From Spirochaetes bacterium RIFOXYC1_FULL_54_7 (GTDB lineage: Bacteria; Spirochaetota; Spirochaetia; Treponematales; UBA12059), in contig MIBM01000261.1 of assembly GCA_001830645.1 (NCBI GenBank), positions 1 through 5,031 on the forward strand: a stretch of DNA of 5,031 nucleotides. The letters are read 5' to 3'. Under the pieces are notes generated by a model. That model worked only from the letters and a program-made list of their open reading frames with translations, did no database searches and had not been told where the DNA came from. The translations under genes were made by a program, and so were the position numbers. How positions within the stretch are numbered: position 1 is the first letter of the stretch; each line of letters begins with the position of its first letter. Shown piece by piece: positions 1 through 5,031 of the stretch.

Positions 1-144
1 GTTCAGGATGTGGTGGGATACCTGGAAATCGGGGGGCCCAAGATAGGAAGGGACTATTCGGACCATCTCCTGGAGAAGCAACTAACGGAATCTCTCTCCC
101 ATATCCAGAGTGTTTTGGCTATGGAGGATAGTGCTGAATACTGA
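1..144 (+). CDS. C-terminal end of an unrecognised protein (5' end outside the window)
   Basis: Frame 1 is open from the first base of the window to a TGA stop at 142-144 and encodes 47 residues. The peptide begins VQDVVGYLEIGGPKIGRDYS and ends in an amphipathic, probably helical stretch (about residues 20-38, HLLEKQLTESLSHIQSVL) followed by an acidic tail, MEDSAEY. The balanced mix of charged and hydrophobic residues resembles a real protein end, unlike the translations of the following 390 bases. I do not recognise the family and assign no function. The gene is followed by the non-coding stretch that leads to the terminator at 534-574, and no strong terminator lies directly after its stop. 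The reading frame is the only evidence that it is coding. Confidence 0.6.
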   Translation, partial: VQDVVGYLEIGGPKIGRDYSDHLLEKQLTESLSHIQSVLAMEDSAEY

Positions 145-230
145 AAGGGAGAAGCGTCAGGATAAAAGCCACTCCGTACTGCTGGATTTTTCATCTTGTC
201 AAAAAACAGTCAACTATGCTCAAATCCCCA

Positions 231-574
231 CCCCCTTTATCAGGGGACGGCGTGTACACAGCACCCATTGTCACTGGTAGTCCAGATTAATCAGTACTGC
301 CCTTTCCCAGGAAAAGGACAGGCCTTGGTTGTGGATCCGGAACCCGATCTCGTATGGCCACCCCAGTTCAATACAGCCCATGGGTCAAACCAAGTCCCGC
401 CCCCGGGAGAACCTCTGGGCGGTAACAAGTCATGGAAGCAGAGTTCGCTCAGTCCCTTTCATGGTTACAGGTCCGCCCTAACGCCGAGCATGTCCTACCG
501 CAAACCTGGAGTATAAATGGGCGGAGGGTGTCCATAAAAACGCGCCCTCCCTGTTAAGGGAGGGTCGTTTTTAT
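231..574 (+). ncRNA. candidate structured non-coding RNA, unrecognised family
   Basis: No convincing protein lies between 145 and 533; the one open frame (TTG start at 196) is rich in Pro, Ser, Gln and Asn and looks like translated non-coding DNA. The plus strand instead shows successive stem-loops. These are CCCCT/AGGGG (232-236 with 242-246), CTGG/CCAG (274-277 with 282-285), an imperfect hairpin over 297-321, and CCGCCC/GGGCGG (397-402 with 417-422). A compound hairpin follows at 422-468: GTAAC/GTTAC, then CATGGAAG/CTTTCATG, then GAG-TTCG-CTC with a UUCG tetraloop. TCCGCCC/GGGCGGA (472-478 with 519-525) is next, and the series ends at the terminator at 534-574. A weak promoter-like pair, TTGTCA (196-201) and TCAAAT (220-225) 18 bases apart, would start a transcript near 231. 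The UUCG loop favours the plus strand. I looked for RNase P, tmRNA, SRP and 6S signatures and did not see them. Strand and ends are inferred. Confidence 0.4.
534..574. terminator. bidirectional rho-independent terminator
   Basis: The stem is CCCTCCCT (545-552), loop GTTA (553-556), AGGGAGGG (557-564). It is extended by a second stem, ATAAAAACG (534-542) with CGTTTTTAT (566-574), across a small internal loop. The plus strand reads a GC-rich hairpin followed by five T, and the A-run at 536-540 gives the same signal on the minus strand. It can therefore end transcripts arriving from the left (the candidate RNA and/or the gene at 1-144) and the fhs transcript arriving from the right, whose stop codon lies about 70 bases away. 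Confidence 0.9.
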
Positions 575-616
575 AGACAGGACCCGCGCCTATTGGGACA
601 CCAAGCTTGGCGGTAA

Positions 617-645
617 CCCCATACATAGCGATGGGGCGGGTTTTT
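617..645 (+). terminator. weaker hairpin with T-run at the fhs 3' end
   Basis: CCCCAT (617-622) and ATGGGG (631-636) enclose an 8-base loop. The plus strand continues with CGGG and five T (641-645), which run into the fhs stop codon. On the minus strand the hairpin follows the fhs stop but lacks a good U-run, so there it may only stabilise the 3' end of the mRNA. A perfect palindrome, CCAAGCTTGG, sits next to it at 601-610. Its role is unproven given the much stronger terminator at 534-574. Confidence 0.3.
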
Positions 646-2407
646 ACGAGAGCCCTGTGATCTTCCCCGTTACCGGATCTATGTCCATGCCCAGGTAGCC
701 AGGCTTGCTGGATAGTCCGGGCATGGTGTTGATCTCACCTGAGAGAGGGTACACGAAGCCGGCACCGGCGGCCAGCCGAACGTCTGCAACCGGGAAGACA
801 AAGCCCTTGGGCGCGCCTTTGACGGCGGGGTCGTGGGACAGGGAGTACTGTGTCTTGGCCATGCAGATCGGCAGTTTGTCGTAGCCGAGGCTGCTGAACT
901 TGTCGATGGCCTTCTCGGCGTCCGCCGAGTAGTCGATCTTGCCTGCTCCATAGACTTCAAAGGCTATGCGCTCGATCTTTTCCTTGATGGAAAGATCGAG
1001 GGAGTAGAAGGGCTGGACCTTGGACGGCTGGTCAGCTGCCTTCATGACGGCCTTGGCCAGTTCTGCCGCACCTTCGCCACCATCTGCCCAGTTGCGGGTC
1101 ACTACGGCGTCTACGGCGCCGGCTTTGATGGCGGCTTCCTTGATGATGCCCCACTCGGCTTCTGTATCGGTGGGGAAGGCATTGATGGCCACGACTGCAG
1201 GTACACCGAACTTGGATACGATGCCCAGGTGGGCCAGCAGGTTGGCGACGCCTTTCTTTACCAGTTCCACGTTCTCTTGCACATACTCTTTTGCCAGGGG
1301 CTTGCCGGGGCTGACCTTGGGGCCGCCGCCGTGCATCTTCAGGGCACGTACGGTTGCAACGACAACTACGGCGTCCGGGAAGAGGCCGCTGGTGCGGCAC
1401 TTGATGTCCACGAATTTCTCGAAGCCCATGTCGGCGCCGAAGCCGCTTTCAGTAATCACATAATCGCCTATCTTGGTGGCAATCAGGTCGGCTACCACGG
1501 AGGAGTTGCCGTGGGCAATGTTTGCGAAGGGGCCAGCGTGCACAAAGGCCATCTGTTCTTCAAGTGTCTGGAGGATGTTCGGCTTGATGGCATCCTTGAG
1601 CAGGATGGTCATGGCACCGGCTACGCCGAGGTCGGTGGTGGTGATGGCGTTGCCTTGTTTGTCTACGGCTACCACGATCTTGCCGATGCGCGTGCGCAGG
1701 TCCCCGAGATCCTTGGCCAGGGCCAGGATGGCCATGACTTCGCTGGCTACGGCAATGTCGAAGCCGCTCTGGCGGAGGGGGCCGTTCTCCAGTCCATCGA
1801 TGCCGAGCACCACGCTGCGGAGGGCGCGGTCATTCATGTCCATCACCCTGCGCCAGAGGATCTGGTAGGGATCCATGTTGAGCTTCTTCAAACCTTGTTT
1901 CTCGAAGAACGATTCAGACCAGCGTCCTTCATGGTACAGCCTGGCATCAAGGGCGGCAGCACAGAGGTTGTGTGCCGCCGACACGGCATGGATGTCACCG
2001 GTCAGGTGAAGGTTGAAGTCTTCCATGGGGACGATCTGGCTGTAGCCGCCGCCTGCGGCGCCGCCCTTTATTCCGAAGGTCGGTCCCATGGATGGCTGGC
2101 GGATGGCTGCGATGGCTTTCTTGCCAAGGAAGCCAAGGCCCTGGGTAAGGCCGACAGTAGTGGTGGTCTTGCCTTCCCCCAGTGGGGTGGGGCTGATGGC
2201 CGTAACGTCTACATACTTGGCCCGCTTTGGCATATTGGCATTCCTGGCAAGAAACTCCAGGCGGACCTTGGCCTTGTCCATCCCATATGGATCCAGATAT
2301 TCCGCGGAAATTCCATGGGCTTCGGCAATTTGGATGATGGGTTTGATTTTCGCCGCCTGGGCGATTTCTATGTCGCTTGGTACCGGCTTCTTCTTCTCGA
2401 TGGACAT
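644..2407 (-). CDS. fhs: formate--tetrahydrofolate ligase (10-formyl-THF synthetase)
   Basis: The enzyme ligates formate to tetrahydrofolate with ATP in the cytoplasm, giving 10-formyl-THF for purine, formyl-Met and other one-carbon uses, or the methyl branch of the Wood-Ljungdahl pathway in acetogens. The 587-residue product is full length, slightly longer than the usual 555-580. Visible hallmarks are the N-terminal PSDIEIAQAAKIKPI (10-24), the P-loop PTPLGEGKTTT (73-83, Lys80), and RQPSMGPTFGIKGGAAGGGY (103-122). Further on are GPFANIAHG (292-300), FGVPAVVAINAFPTDTEAE (400-418), NWADGGEG (439-446, Trp440 probably the folate-stacking Trp), and the C-terminal MPGLSSKPG (562-570). The ATG at 2405-2407 is preceded by AGGAGG four bases away, and the stop is TAA. 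The gene stands alone, diverges from murA, and has its own promoter at 2477-2505. No folD or other folate gene is in view, so acetogenesis cannot be inferred. Gene identity is very secure. Confidence 0.98.
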   Translation of the reverse strand: MSIEKKKPVPSDIEIAQAAKIKPIIQIAEAHGISAEYLDPYGMDKAKVRLEFLARNANMPKRAKYVDVTAISPTPLGEGKTTTTVGLTQGLGFLGKKAIAAIRQPSMGPTFGIKGGAAGGGYSQIVPMEDFNLHLTGDIHAVSAAHNLCAAALDARLYHEGRWSESFFEKQGLKKLNMDPYQILWRRVMDMNDRALRSVVLGIDGLENGPLRQSGFDIAVASEVMAILALAKDLGDLRTRIGKIVVAVDKQGNAITTTDLGVAGAMTILLKDAIKPNILQTLEEQMAFVHAGPFANIAHGNSSVVADLIATKIGDYVITESGFGADMGFEKFVDIKCRTSGLFPDAVVVVATVRALKMHGGGPKVSPGKPLAKEYVQENVELVKKGVANLLAHLGIVSKFGVPAVVAINAFPTDTEAEWGIIKEAAIKAGAVDAVVTRNWADGGEGAAELAKAVMKAADQPSKVQPFYSLDLSIKEKIERIAFEVYGAGKIDYSADAEKAIDKFSSLGYDKLPICMAKTQYSLSHDPAVKGAPKGFVFPVADVRLAAGAGFVYPLSGEINTMPGLSSKPGYLGMDIDPVTGKITGLS

Positions 2408-2411
2408 GGCT

Positions 2412-2417
2412 CCTCCT
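2412..2417 (-). promoter_or_regulatory. fhs ribosome binding site
   Basis: The plus strand reads CCTCCT, i.e. AGGAGG on the mRNA, four bases before the ATG at 2405-2407. This perfect Shine-Dalgarno core fixes the fhs start and contrasts with the weak signals before murA and the J-domain gene. Confidence 0.85.
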
Positions 2418-2438
2418 GGTAGTAGTTTGGTCTTGTAG

Positions 2439-2469
2439 ACGTTCAGACGTACTTACGTAAAACGTTCAG
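2439..2469. repeat. cluster of ACGT motifs and a direct repeat in the fhs leader
   Basis: ACGTTCAG occurs at 2439-2446 and again at 2462-2469 (CTGAACGT on the fhs strand), 23 bases apart. Between the copies is the dyad ACGTA-ct-TACGT (2447-2458). Together they give four ACGT cores starting at 2439, 2447, 2455 and 2462, a spacing of 8, 8 and 7 bases. The cluster lies just downstream of the inferred fhs transcription start, where a bound protein could block or modulate transcription. The repeats are visible directly; the regulatory role is inference. Confidence 0.45.
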
Positions 2470-2476
2470 GAGCAAA

Positions 2477-2505
2477 ATTGTAATGCCTATCACCGTCAGG
2501 GTCAA
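2477..2505 (-). promoter_or_regulatory. sigma70-type promoter of fhs
   Basis: On the minus strand TTGACC (2500-2505) and TACAAT (2477-2482) are separated by exactly 17 bases, each matching the consensus at five of six positions. Transcription would start near 2470, giving a leader of roughly 60 bases that includes the ACGT cluster and the AGGAGG site. The -35 box lies inside a perfect dyad (2497-2514), which suggests control by a repressor. Confidence 0.65.
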
Positions 2506-2514
2506 TCGACCCTG
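2497..2514. promoter_or_regulatory. 18-bp perfect dyad, candidate operator over the fhs -35 box
   Basis: CAGGGTC (2497-2503), AATC, GACCCTG (2508-2514) form a perfect inverted repeat with 7-bp arms and a 4-bp centre. The left arm and centre contain the TTGACC -35 element of the minus-strand promoter, the classical position for a repressor site. An alternative is a stable hairpin in a plus-strand transcript toward murA, but there is no T-run after it, so it is not an ordinary terminator. No regulator gene is in the window. Confidence 0.45.
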
Positions 2515-2562
2515 GGAGACATGATCAAGCCAGGGAGGGGTATGCAAGTGTGTGAATCCGCG

Positions 2563-2591
2563 TTGACCATTTCCATAGGGCCGTATAGGAT
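2563..2591 (+). promoter_or_regulatory. possible murA promoter giving a leaderless or near-leaderless mRNA
   Basis: TTGACC (2563-2568) and TAGGAT (2586-2591) are 17 bases apart on the plus strand. A start about seven bases after the -10 would fall on or beside the murA ATG at 2598. The same bases offer AGGA (2587-2590) at a seven-base spacing as a Shine-Dalgarno site, so they cannot serve both roles in one transcript. Either the mRNA is leaderless or the true promoter lies further upstream. Confidence 0.4.
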
Positions 2592-2597
2592 ATTGCA

Positions 2598-3887
2598 ATG
2601 TATCAGTATAGAATCACAGGCGGTCACCCGGTAAAGGGCACAATCCGCGCTAGCGGCAACAAGAATGCCGCCCTGCCCTGCATTGCCGCGGCACTGATGT
2701 CCGATGAACCGGTGATCCTGCGCAATATTCCCGAGATTGAAGATGTCCTGGTGATGATAGACATCTGCTCTGCGATTGGTGCCGGGGTTGAACGACTTGG
2801 TCGCAATGACTGGAGCATCTGTGGCAAGGGTGTCCGGGGTGACAAGGGTGTGGATGTGCCCGCAAACCTGGCTACCAAGGTCAGGGCTTCCATCCTGTTT
2901 GCCGGCCCCCTTCTGGCCCGGTTTGGCAAGGTTACCCTACCGCCACCAGGTGGCGATGTGATAGGCCGGCGGCGCCTGGATACCCATCTGCTGGCGCTGG
3001 AGGAACTGGGTGCCCGGATAGAAATCAACGGTGCCTTCATCTTCACAGCCAACAAGCTCAAGGGCACCGATATTTTCCTGGACGAGGCCTCGGTCACGGC
3101 TACCGAGAATGCCGTCATGGCTGCGGTTCTTGCCGATGGCCCCACCGTGATCCGCAATGCCGCAAGCGAACCCCACGTCCAGGATCTGTGCAGACTCCTG
3201 AATGCGATGGGCGCAAGGATCAGTGGAATCGGTTCCAATATCCTCACCATCGATGGCGTGCCCACCCTGCATGGCGCGGATTACACCATCGGTCCAGACT
3301 ATATGGAGATCGGTTCCTTCATTGGACTGGCTGCGGTTACCCGGGGTGACCTGGTCATAGAGGGCGTTGTGCCCGATGAACTGCGGATGATAAAAATTGC
3401 ATTCAACCGTCTGGGAATCAGTTGGCATATCGATGGTTCGTCCATGGTCATGAAATCCGGACAGTCCATGAAGGTTGTCCCCGATCTGGGTGGACAGATT
3501 CCAAAGATCGACGATGCGCCGTGGCCGGGTTTCCCGCCCGATCTCACATCCATCCTGACTGTGGTGGCTACCCAGACCGAGGGTACAACACTGATCCACG
3601 AGAAGATGTTTGAATCACGCATGTTCTTTGTGGACAAACTGATAGGCATGGGCGCCAGGATAGTGCTCTGTGATCCCCACCGGGCTGTTGTCTCCGGTCC
3701 GGCGCGTCTGCAGGGTTCGGAACTGGTATCCCCCGATGTCCGGGCCGGCATGGCCATGGTGATAGCGGCCCTCTGTGCTGAAGGCGAAAGCACCATCAAG
3801 AATGTGTACCAGATCGAGCGGGGCTACGAGCGCATCACCGAGCGCCTGCAGGCTCTTGGTGCGAAAATAGAGCGTTTCGGGGAATAG
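2598..3887 (+). CDS. murA: UDP-N-acetylglucosamine 1-carboxyvinyltransferase (MurA), Asp-type active site
   Basis: MurA transfers enolpyruvate from PEP to UDP-GlcNAc in the cytoplasm, the first committed step of peptidoglycan synthesis. The 429-residue product matches the usual 415-435 and looks complete. Family residues are visible in order: Lys22-Asn23 in [10 protein letters not shown], the mobile loop [16 protein letters not shown] (115-130), Arg125, Asp315 in PWPGFPPDL (the expected catalytic Asp), Arg382 in SPDVRAGMA, and Arg408 in IERGYERI. Glycine-rich repeats of the inside-out alpha/beta barrel run throughout. The loop residue that is Cys115 in E. coli is Asp120 here (GAT, 2955-2957), the replacement seen in naturally fosfomycin-insensitive MurA of Mycobacterium tuberculosis, Chlamydia and Borrelia. 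The ATG at 2598 gives the normal family N-terminus (YRITGG). The gene diverges from fhs and converges on the J-domain gene. MurA is preferred over its paralogue-like relative AroA because of the UDP-GlcNAc-type motifs. Confidence 0.97.
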   Translation: MYQYRITGGHPVKGTIRASGNKNAALPCIAAALMSDEPVILRNIPEIEDVLVMIDICSAIGAGVERLGRNDWSICGKGVRGDKGVDVPANLATKVRASILFAGPLLARFGKVTLPPPGGDVIGRRRLDTHLLALEELGARIEINGAFIFTANKLKGTDIFLDEASVTATENAVMAAVLADGPTVIRNAASEPHVQDLCRLLNAMGARISGIGSNILTIDGVPTLHGADYTIGPDYMEIGSFIGLAAVTRGDLVIEGVVPDELRMIKIAFNRLGISWHIDGSSMVMKSGQSMKVVPDLGGQIPKIDDAPWPGFPPDLTSILTVVATQTEGTTLIHEKMFESRMFFVDKLIGMGARIVLCDPHRAVVSGPARLQGSELVSPDVRAGMAMVIAALCAEGESTIKNVYQIERGYERITERLQALGAKIERFGE

Positions 3888-3898
3888 TCCACAGGGAA

Positions 3899-3925
3899 CC
3901 ACGGACCTTTGCGTGGCGGTCCTGG
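3899..3925. terminator. hairpin between convergent murA and J-domain genes, weak terminator candidate
   Basis: CCA-c-GGACC (3899-3907) pairs with GGTCC-TGG (3918-3925), giving eight base pairs with one bulged C and a 10-base loop. An alternative fold uses CCACG/CGTGG (3899-3903 with 3912-3916). It lies in the 48-base gap between the two stop codons and could serve both strands, but neither side has a U-run, so intrinsic termination is doubtful. Confidence 0.3.
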
Positions 3926-3935
3926 CATTGCAGGT

Positions 3936-4424
3936 TCAGTGTCCTGCAGGATCTGTTTTCCTTTTGTCCATGATCTGTTCGTAGGCCGATTTAAGGGCCA
4001 TGAAGTCTTCGGCTTCTCCACCCGGTGCATCGGGATGGGCTTGGCGCGAGCGTATCCGCCAGGCTTTTTTTACCTCTGTTACCGAGGCTCCTGGCAGAAG
4101 TCCAAGGCGTTGATAGGGGTCGGTTTCTTCTGACTCTTCCGGAATTTGGCTGTGGGTATGGGCCTGCTCCGCCTTGTTGCCGGCAGTCCCATTGCCGGCA
4201 GTTGAACCGCTGGTAGTTGAACCGCTGGTAGTGGCTTTGGCCCTCACCGTGTCAACCATGTAGCCAAGCAGGATTCCCACGCACAGGCCATACAGCCAGA
4301 ATGGTCCGGCCAGTGTCATGCCGCTCAGGGCTCCGATGATACGCCCCGCCCAGGGCTTCATGATCACTATGAAATGAAGGACGGCCTGTCGGTCAGGCAA
4401 GTGTGGAAGTCTGTATGAAGCCAT
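3936..4424 (-). CDS. membrane-anchored J-domain (DnaJ-like) co-chaperone
   Basis: The 162-residue product has a C-terminal J domain from about residue 101 to 155, beginning DPYQRLGLLPGASVTEVKKAWR, with the essential HPD at 130-132. It should stimulate the ATPase of a DnaK-type Hsp70. The N-terminal part (about 26-57) is hydrophobic and glycine-rich, enough for one long or two short membrane helices. A Ser/Thr/Gly linker (about 65-83) and an acidic segment (EESEE) follow. There is no zinc-finger or client-binding domain, so it is a specialised J protein, not DnaJ; DjlA-like tethering is the nearest known analogy. The ATG at 4424 overlaps the TAA of the upstream membrane gene (TAATG), implying translational coupling. 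Neither this ATG nor an internal one at 4361 (Met22, MKPWAGRI) has a clear ribosome binding site, so the shorter start remains possible. The J domain is secure; the partner protein is unknown. Confidence 0.88.
   Translation of the reverse strand: MASYRLPHLPDRQAVLHFIVIMKPWAGRIIGALSGMTLAGPFWLYGLCVGILLGYMVDTVRAKATTSGSTTSGSTAGNGTAGNKAEQAHTHSQIPEESEETDPYQRLGLLPGASVTEVKKAWRIRSRQAHPDAPGGEAEDFMALKSAYEQIMDKRKTDPAGH
4177..4230. repeat. 15-bp periodic micro-repeats in the J-protein linker
   Basis: GTTGAACCGCTGGTA is repeated perfectly in tandem at 4201-4215 and 4216-4230, encoding TTSGS twice on the minus strand. Next to it TTGCCGGCAGT occurs at 4177-4187 and 4192-4202, also 15 bases apart, encoding TAGN-type units. 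All units are multiples of three, so gain or loss by replication slippage would change linker length without breaking the frame. Confidence 0.8.
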
Positions 4425-5031
4425 TACCGGGCATGGGAGGCGATATGCGCCGACAGGAGCAGGGATAGCGCAGTACAGAGGCCCAGGAAGCCTAGCCAGA
4501 CAGGTAGGTACAGCTGTCCGGATATCGAATGTGCCAGAGCTTCTGCCATGAATCTGCCAAAACGGCCTGCCATGCCTATGGGTACCAGAGCCAGGGCTAC
4601 CATCAGGGGTGCGCCAAGCAGGGTGCGCATCATGCCTAGGGGCTGTTCCGGCCTGAAGCGGAAGCCCAAAGCCACGCCAAGCAATACCAGCATGACGGCT
4701 ACGAAGGGATACGCGCTTCGTACAGCCATTTCTGCCATCAGGGGGGCTTTGGGTATGCCGAAAAGTGCGGCCTGGTTTATGTCGGTGGCCAGTACCGCAA
4801 GTGGTATGTCCGATGGATGACCGGACATCCTGAAGGCCACGAGGGTAGCTGATTCGTCGAAGGGCAGGCTTATGACCTGCCTGGTAACCGGATTGTTTCC
4901 GCCCTGGGTGTACACAGCCTCATGGACCTTGTACGGATCGGCACGGTCCACAGCACGTACTATGAGGTTGGAACCTTTCAGTCGGGCAAAGGGCGCCACC
5001 AGGGCAAGGGGTTCGGAGCCAGTCCTGGTCA
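4424..5031 (-). CDS. multi-pass inner-membrane protein, C-terminal part (5' end outside the window)
   Basis: The minus-strand frame is open from the window edge to a TAA at 4424-4426. A GTG at 4997-4999 could act as a start, but the frame continues upstream of it (TRTGSEPLALV), so I treat the gene as truncated by the window. Counting from that GTG, about 90 soluble residues come first, with beta-like segments such as SNLIVRAVDR and SATLVAFRM. Three hydrophobic stretches follow, at about 92-113 (YPFVAVMLVLLGVALGF), 121-143 (LLGAPLMVALALVPIGM) and 163-186 (LYLPVWLGFLGLCTALSLLL). The product ends in SAHIASHAR. A soluble domain before C-terminal membrane helices loosely recalls LptF/LptG-type permeases, but I see no decisive motif and give no family. 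The stop overlaps the J-domain start by one base, so the two are surely co-transcribed and may act together. Confidence 0.75.
   Translation of the reverse strand, partial: TRTGSEPLALVAPFARLKGSNLIVRAVDRADPYKVHEAVYTQGGNNPVTRQVISLPFDESATLVAFRMSGHPSDIPLAVLATDINQAALFGIPKAPLMAEMAVRSAYPFVAVMLVLLGVALGFRFRPEQPLGMMRTLLGAPLMVALALVPIGMAGRFGRFMAEALAHSISGQLYLPVWLGFLGLCTALSLLLSAHIASHAR

Noticed and set aside
164..191. Weak terminator after the first gene (AAAAgCCA ... TGGaTTTTT)
   Set aside because: The stem has only three GC-rich pairs with a mismatch and a long loop. The T-run alone is not enough to call it.
196..516. 106-residue plus-strand open frame with a TTG start
   Set aside because: Its Pro/Ser/Gln/Asn-rich composition, lack of a ribosome binding site and dense underlying stem-loops fit translated non-coding DNA better than a protein.
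200..533. RNase P RNA, tmRNA, SRP RNA, 6S RNA or a cobalamin riboswitch
   Set aside because: I looked on both strands for the RNase P GAGGAAAGTCC-type core, the tmRNA tRNA-like end with GGTTCRA, the SRP GGAAGG-AGCA apex, the 6S long-hairpin layout and the B12 box. None is present by eye; a covariance-model search would be decisive.
601..610. Palindrome CCAAGCTTGG as a recombination or attachment site
   Set aside because: A single 10-bp palindrome with no repeat partner, integrase or mobile-element context; chance occurrence is sufficient.
833..2422. 529-residue open frame on the plus strand opposite fhs
   Set aside because: It is a shadow of fhs. The minus-strand protein is a full-length, unmistakable formate--THF ligase with a perfect ribosome binding site, and the plus frame has odd Gly/Val/Ala/His-rich composition and no family resemblance.
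2624..3265. Minus-strand open frames of up to 220 residues opposite murA
   Set aside because: They are shadows of the complete, motif-supported murA coding frame and resemble no family.
3930..3960. GCAGG/CCTGC hairpin followed by a T-rich stretch as a murA terminator
   Set aside because: The stem is five base pairs, the T-run comes several bases later and is interrupted, and the element lies inside the 3' end of the J-domain coding region.

Overview
The window looks like bacterial chromosomal housekeeping DNA, moderately GC-rich by eye. The MurA sequence style suggests a spirochaete: the Asp-type active-site loop, the stretch around [11 protein letters not shown], and the C-terminal IERGYERI region. 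This affiliation is inferred from remembered family resemblance and is not proven. I see no transposase, integrase, CRISPR array, tRNA or rRNA.

Layout from left to right. (1) Positions 1-144 hold the C-terminal end of an unrecognised plus-strand gene. (2) Positions 145-533 have no convincing protein. From about 231 onward they hold a run of stem-loops ending at a very strong, nearly symmetric bidirectional terminator (534-574), so this is my best candidate for an undescribed structured RNA. (3) fhs (formate--tetrahydrofolate ligase) lies on the minus strand at 644-2407. (4) A 190-bp divergent control region at 2408-2597 carries a good sigma70-type promoter for fhs, a perfect 18-bp dyad over its -35 box, a cluster of four ACGT motifs in the fhs leader, and a promoter-like pair just before murA. 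(5) murA (peptidoglycan precursor synthesis) lies on the plus strand at 2598-3887. (6) Convergent to murA is a minus-strand pair: a truncated multi-pass membrane protein (4424 to beyond 5031) and a membrane-anchored J-domain protein (3936-4424), joined by a TAATG stop/start overlap.

The genes do not form one pathway. fhs feeds one-carbon units into folate metabolism. murA commits UDP-GlcNAc to the cell wall and carries the Asp-for-Cys change associated with intrinsic fosfomycin insensitivity. The J-domain protein probably recruits a DnaK-type Hsp70 to the inner membrane, perhaps for its coupled membrane neighbour. The points most worth following up are the 231-574 RNA candidate, the fhs/murA control region, the MurA active-site change, and the coupled J-domain/membrane-protein pair with its 15-bp micro-repeat linker.
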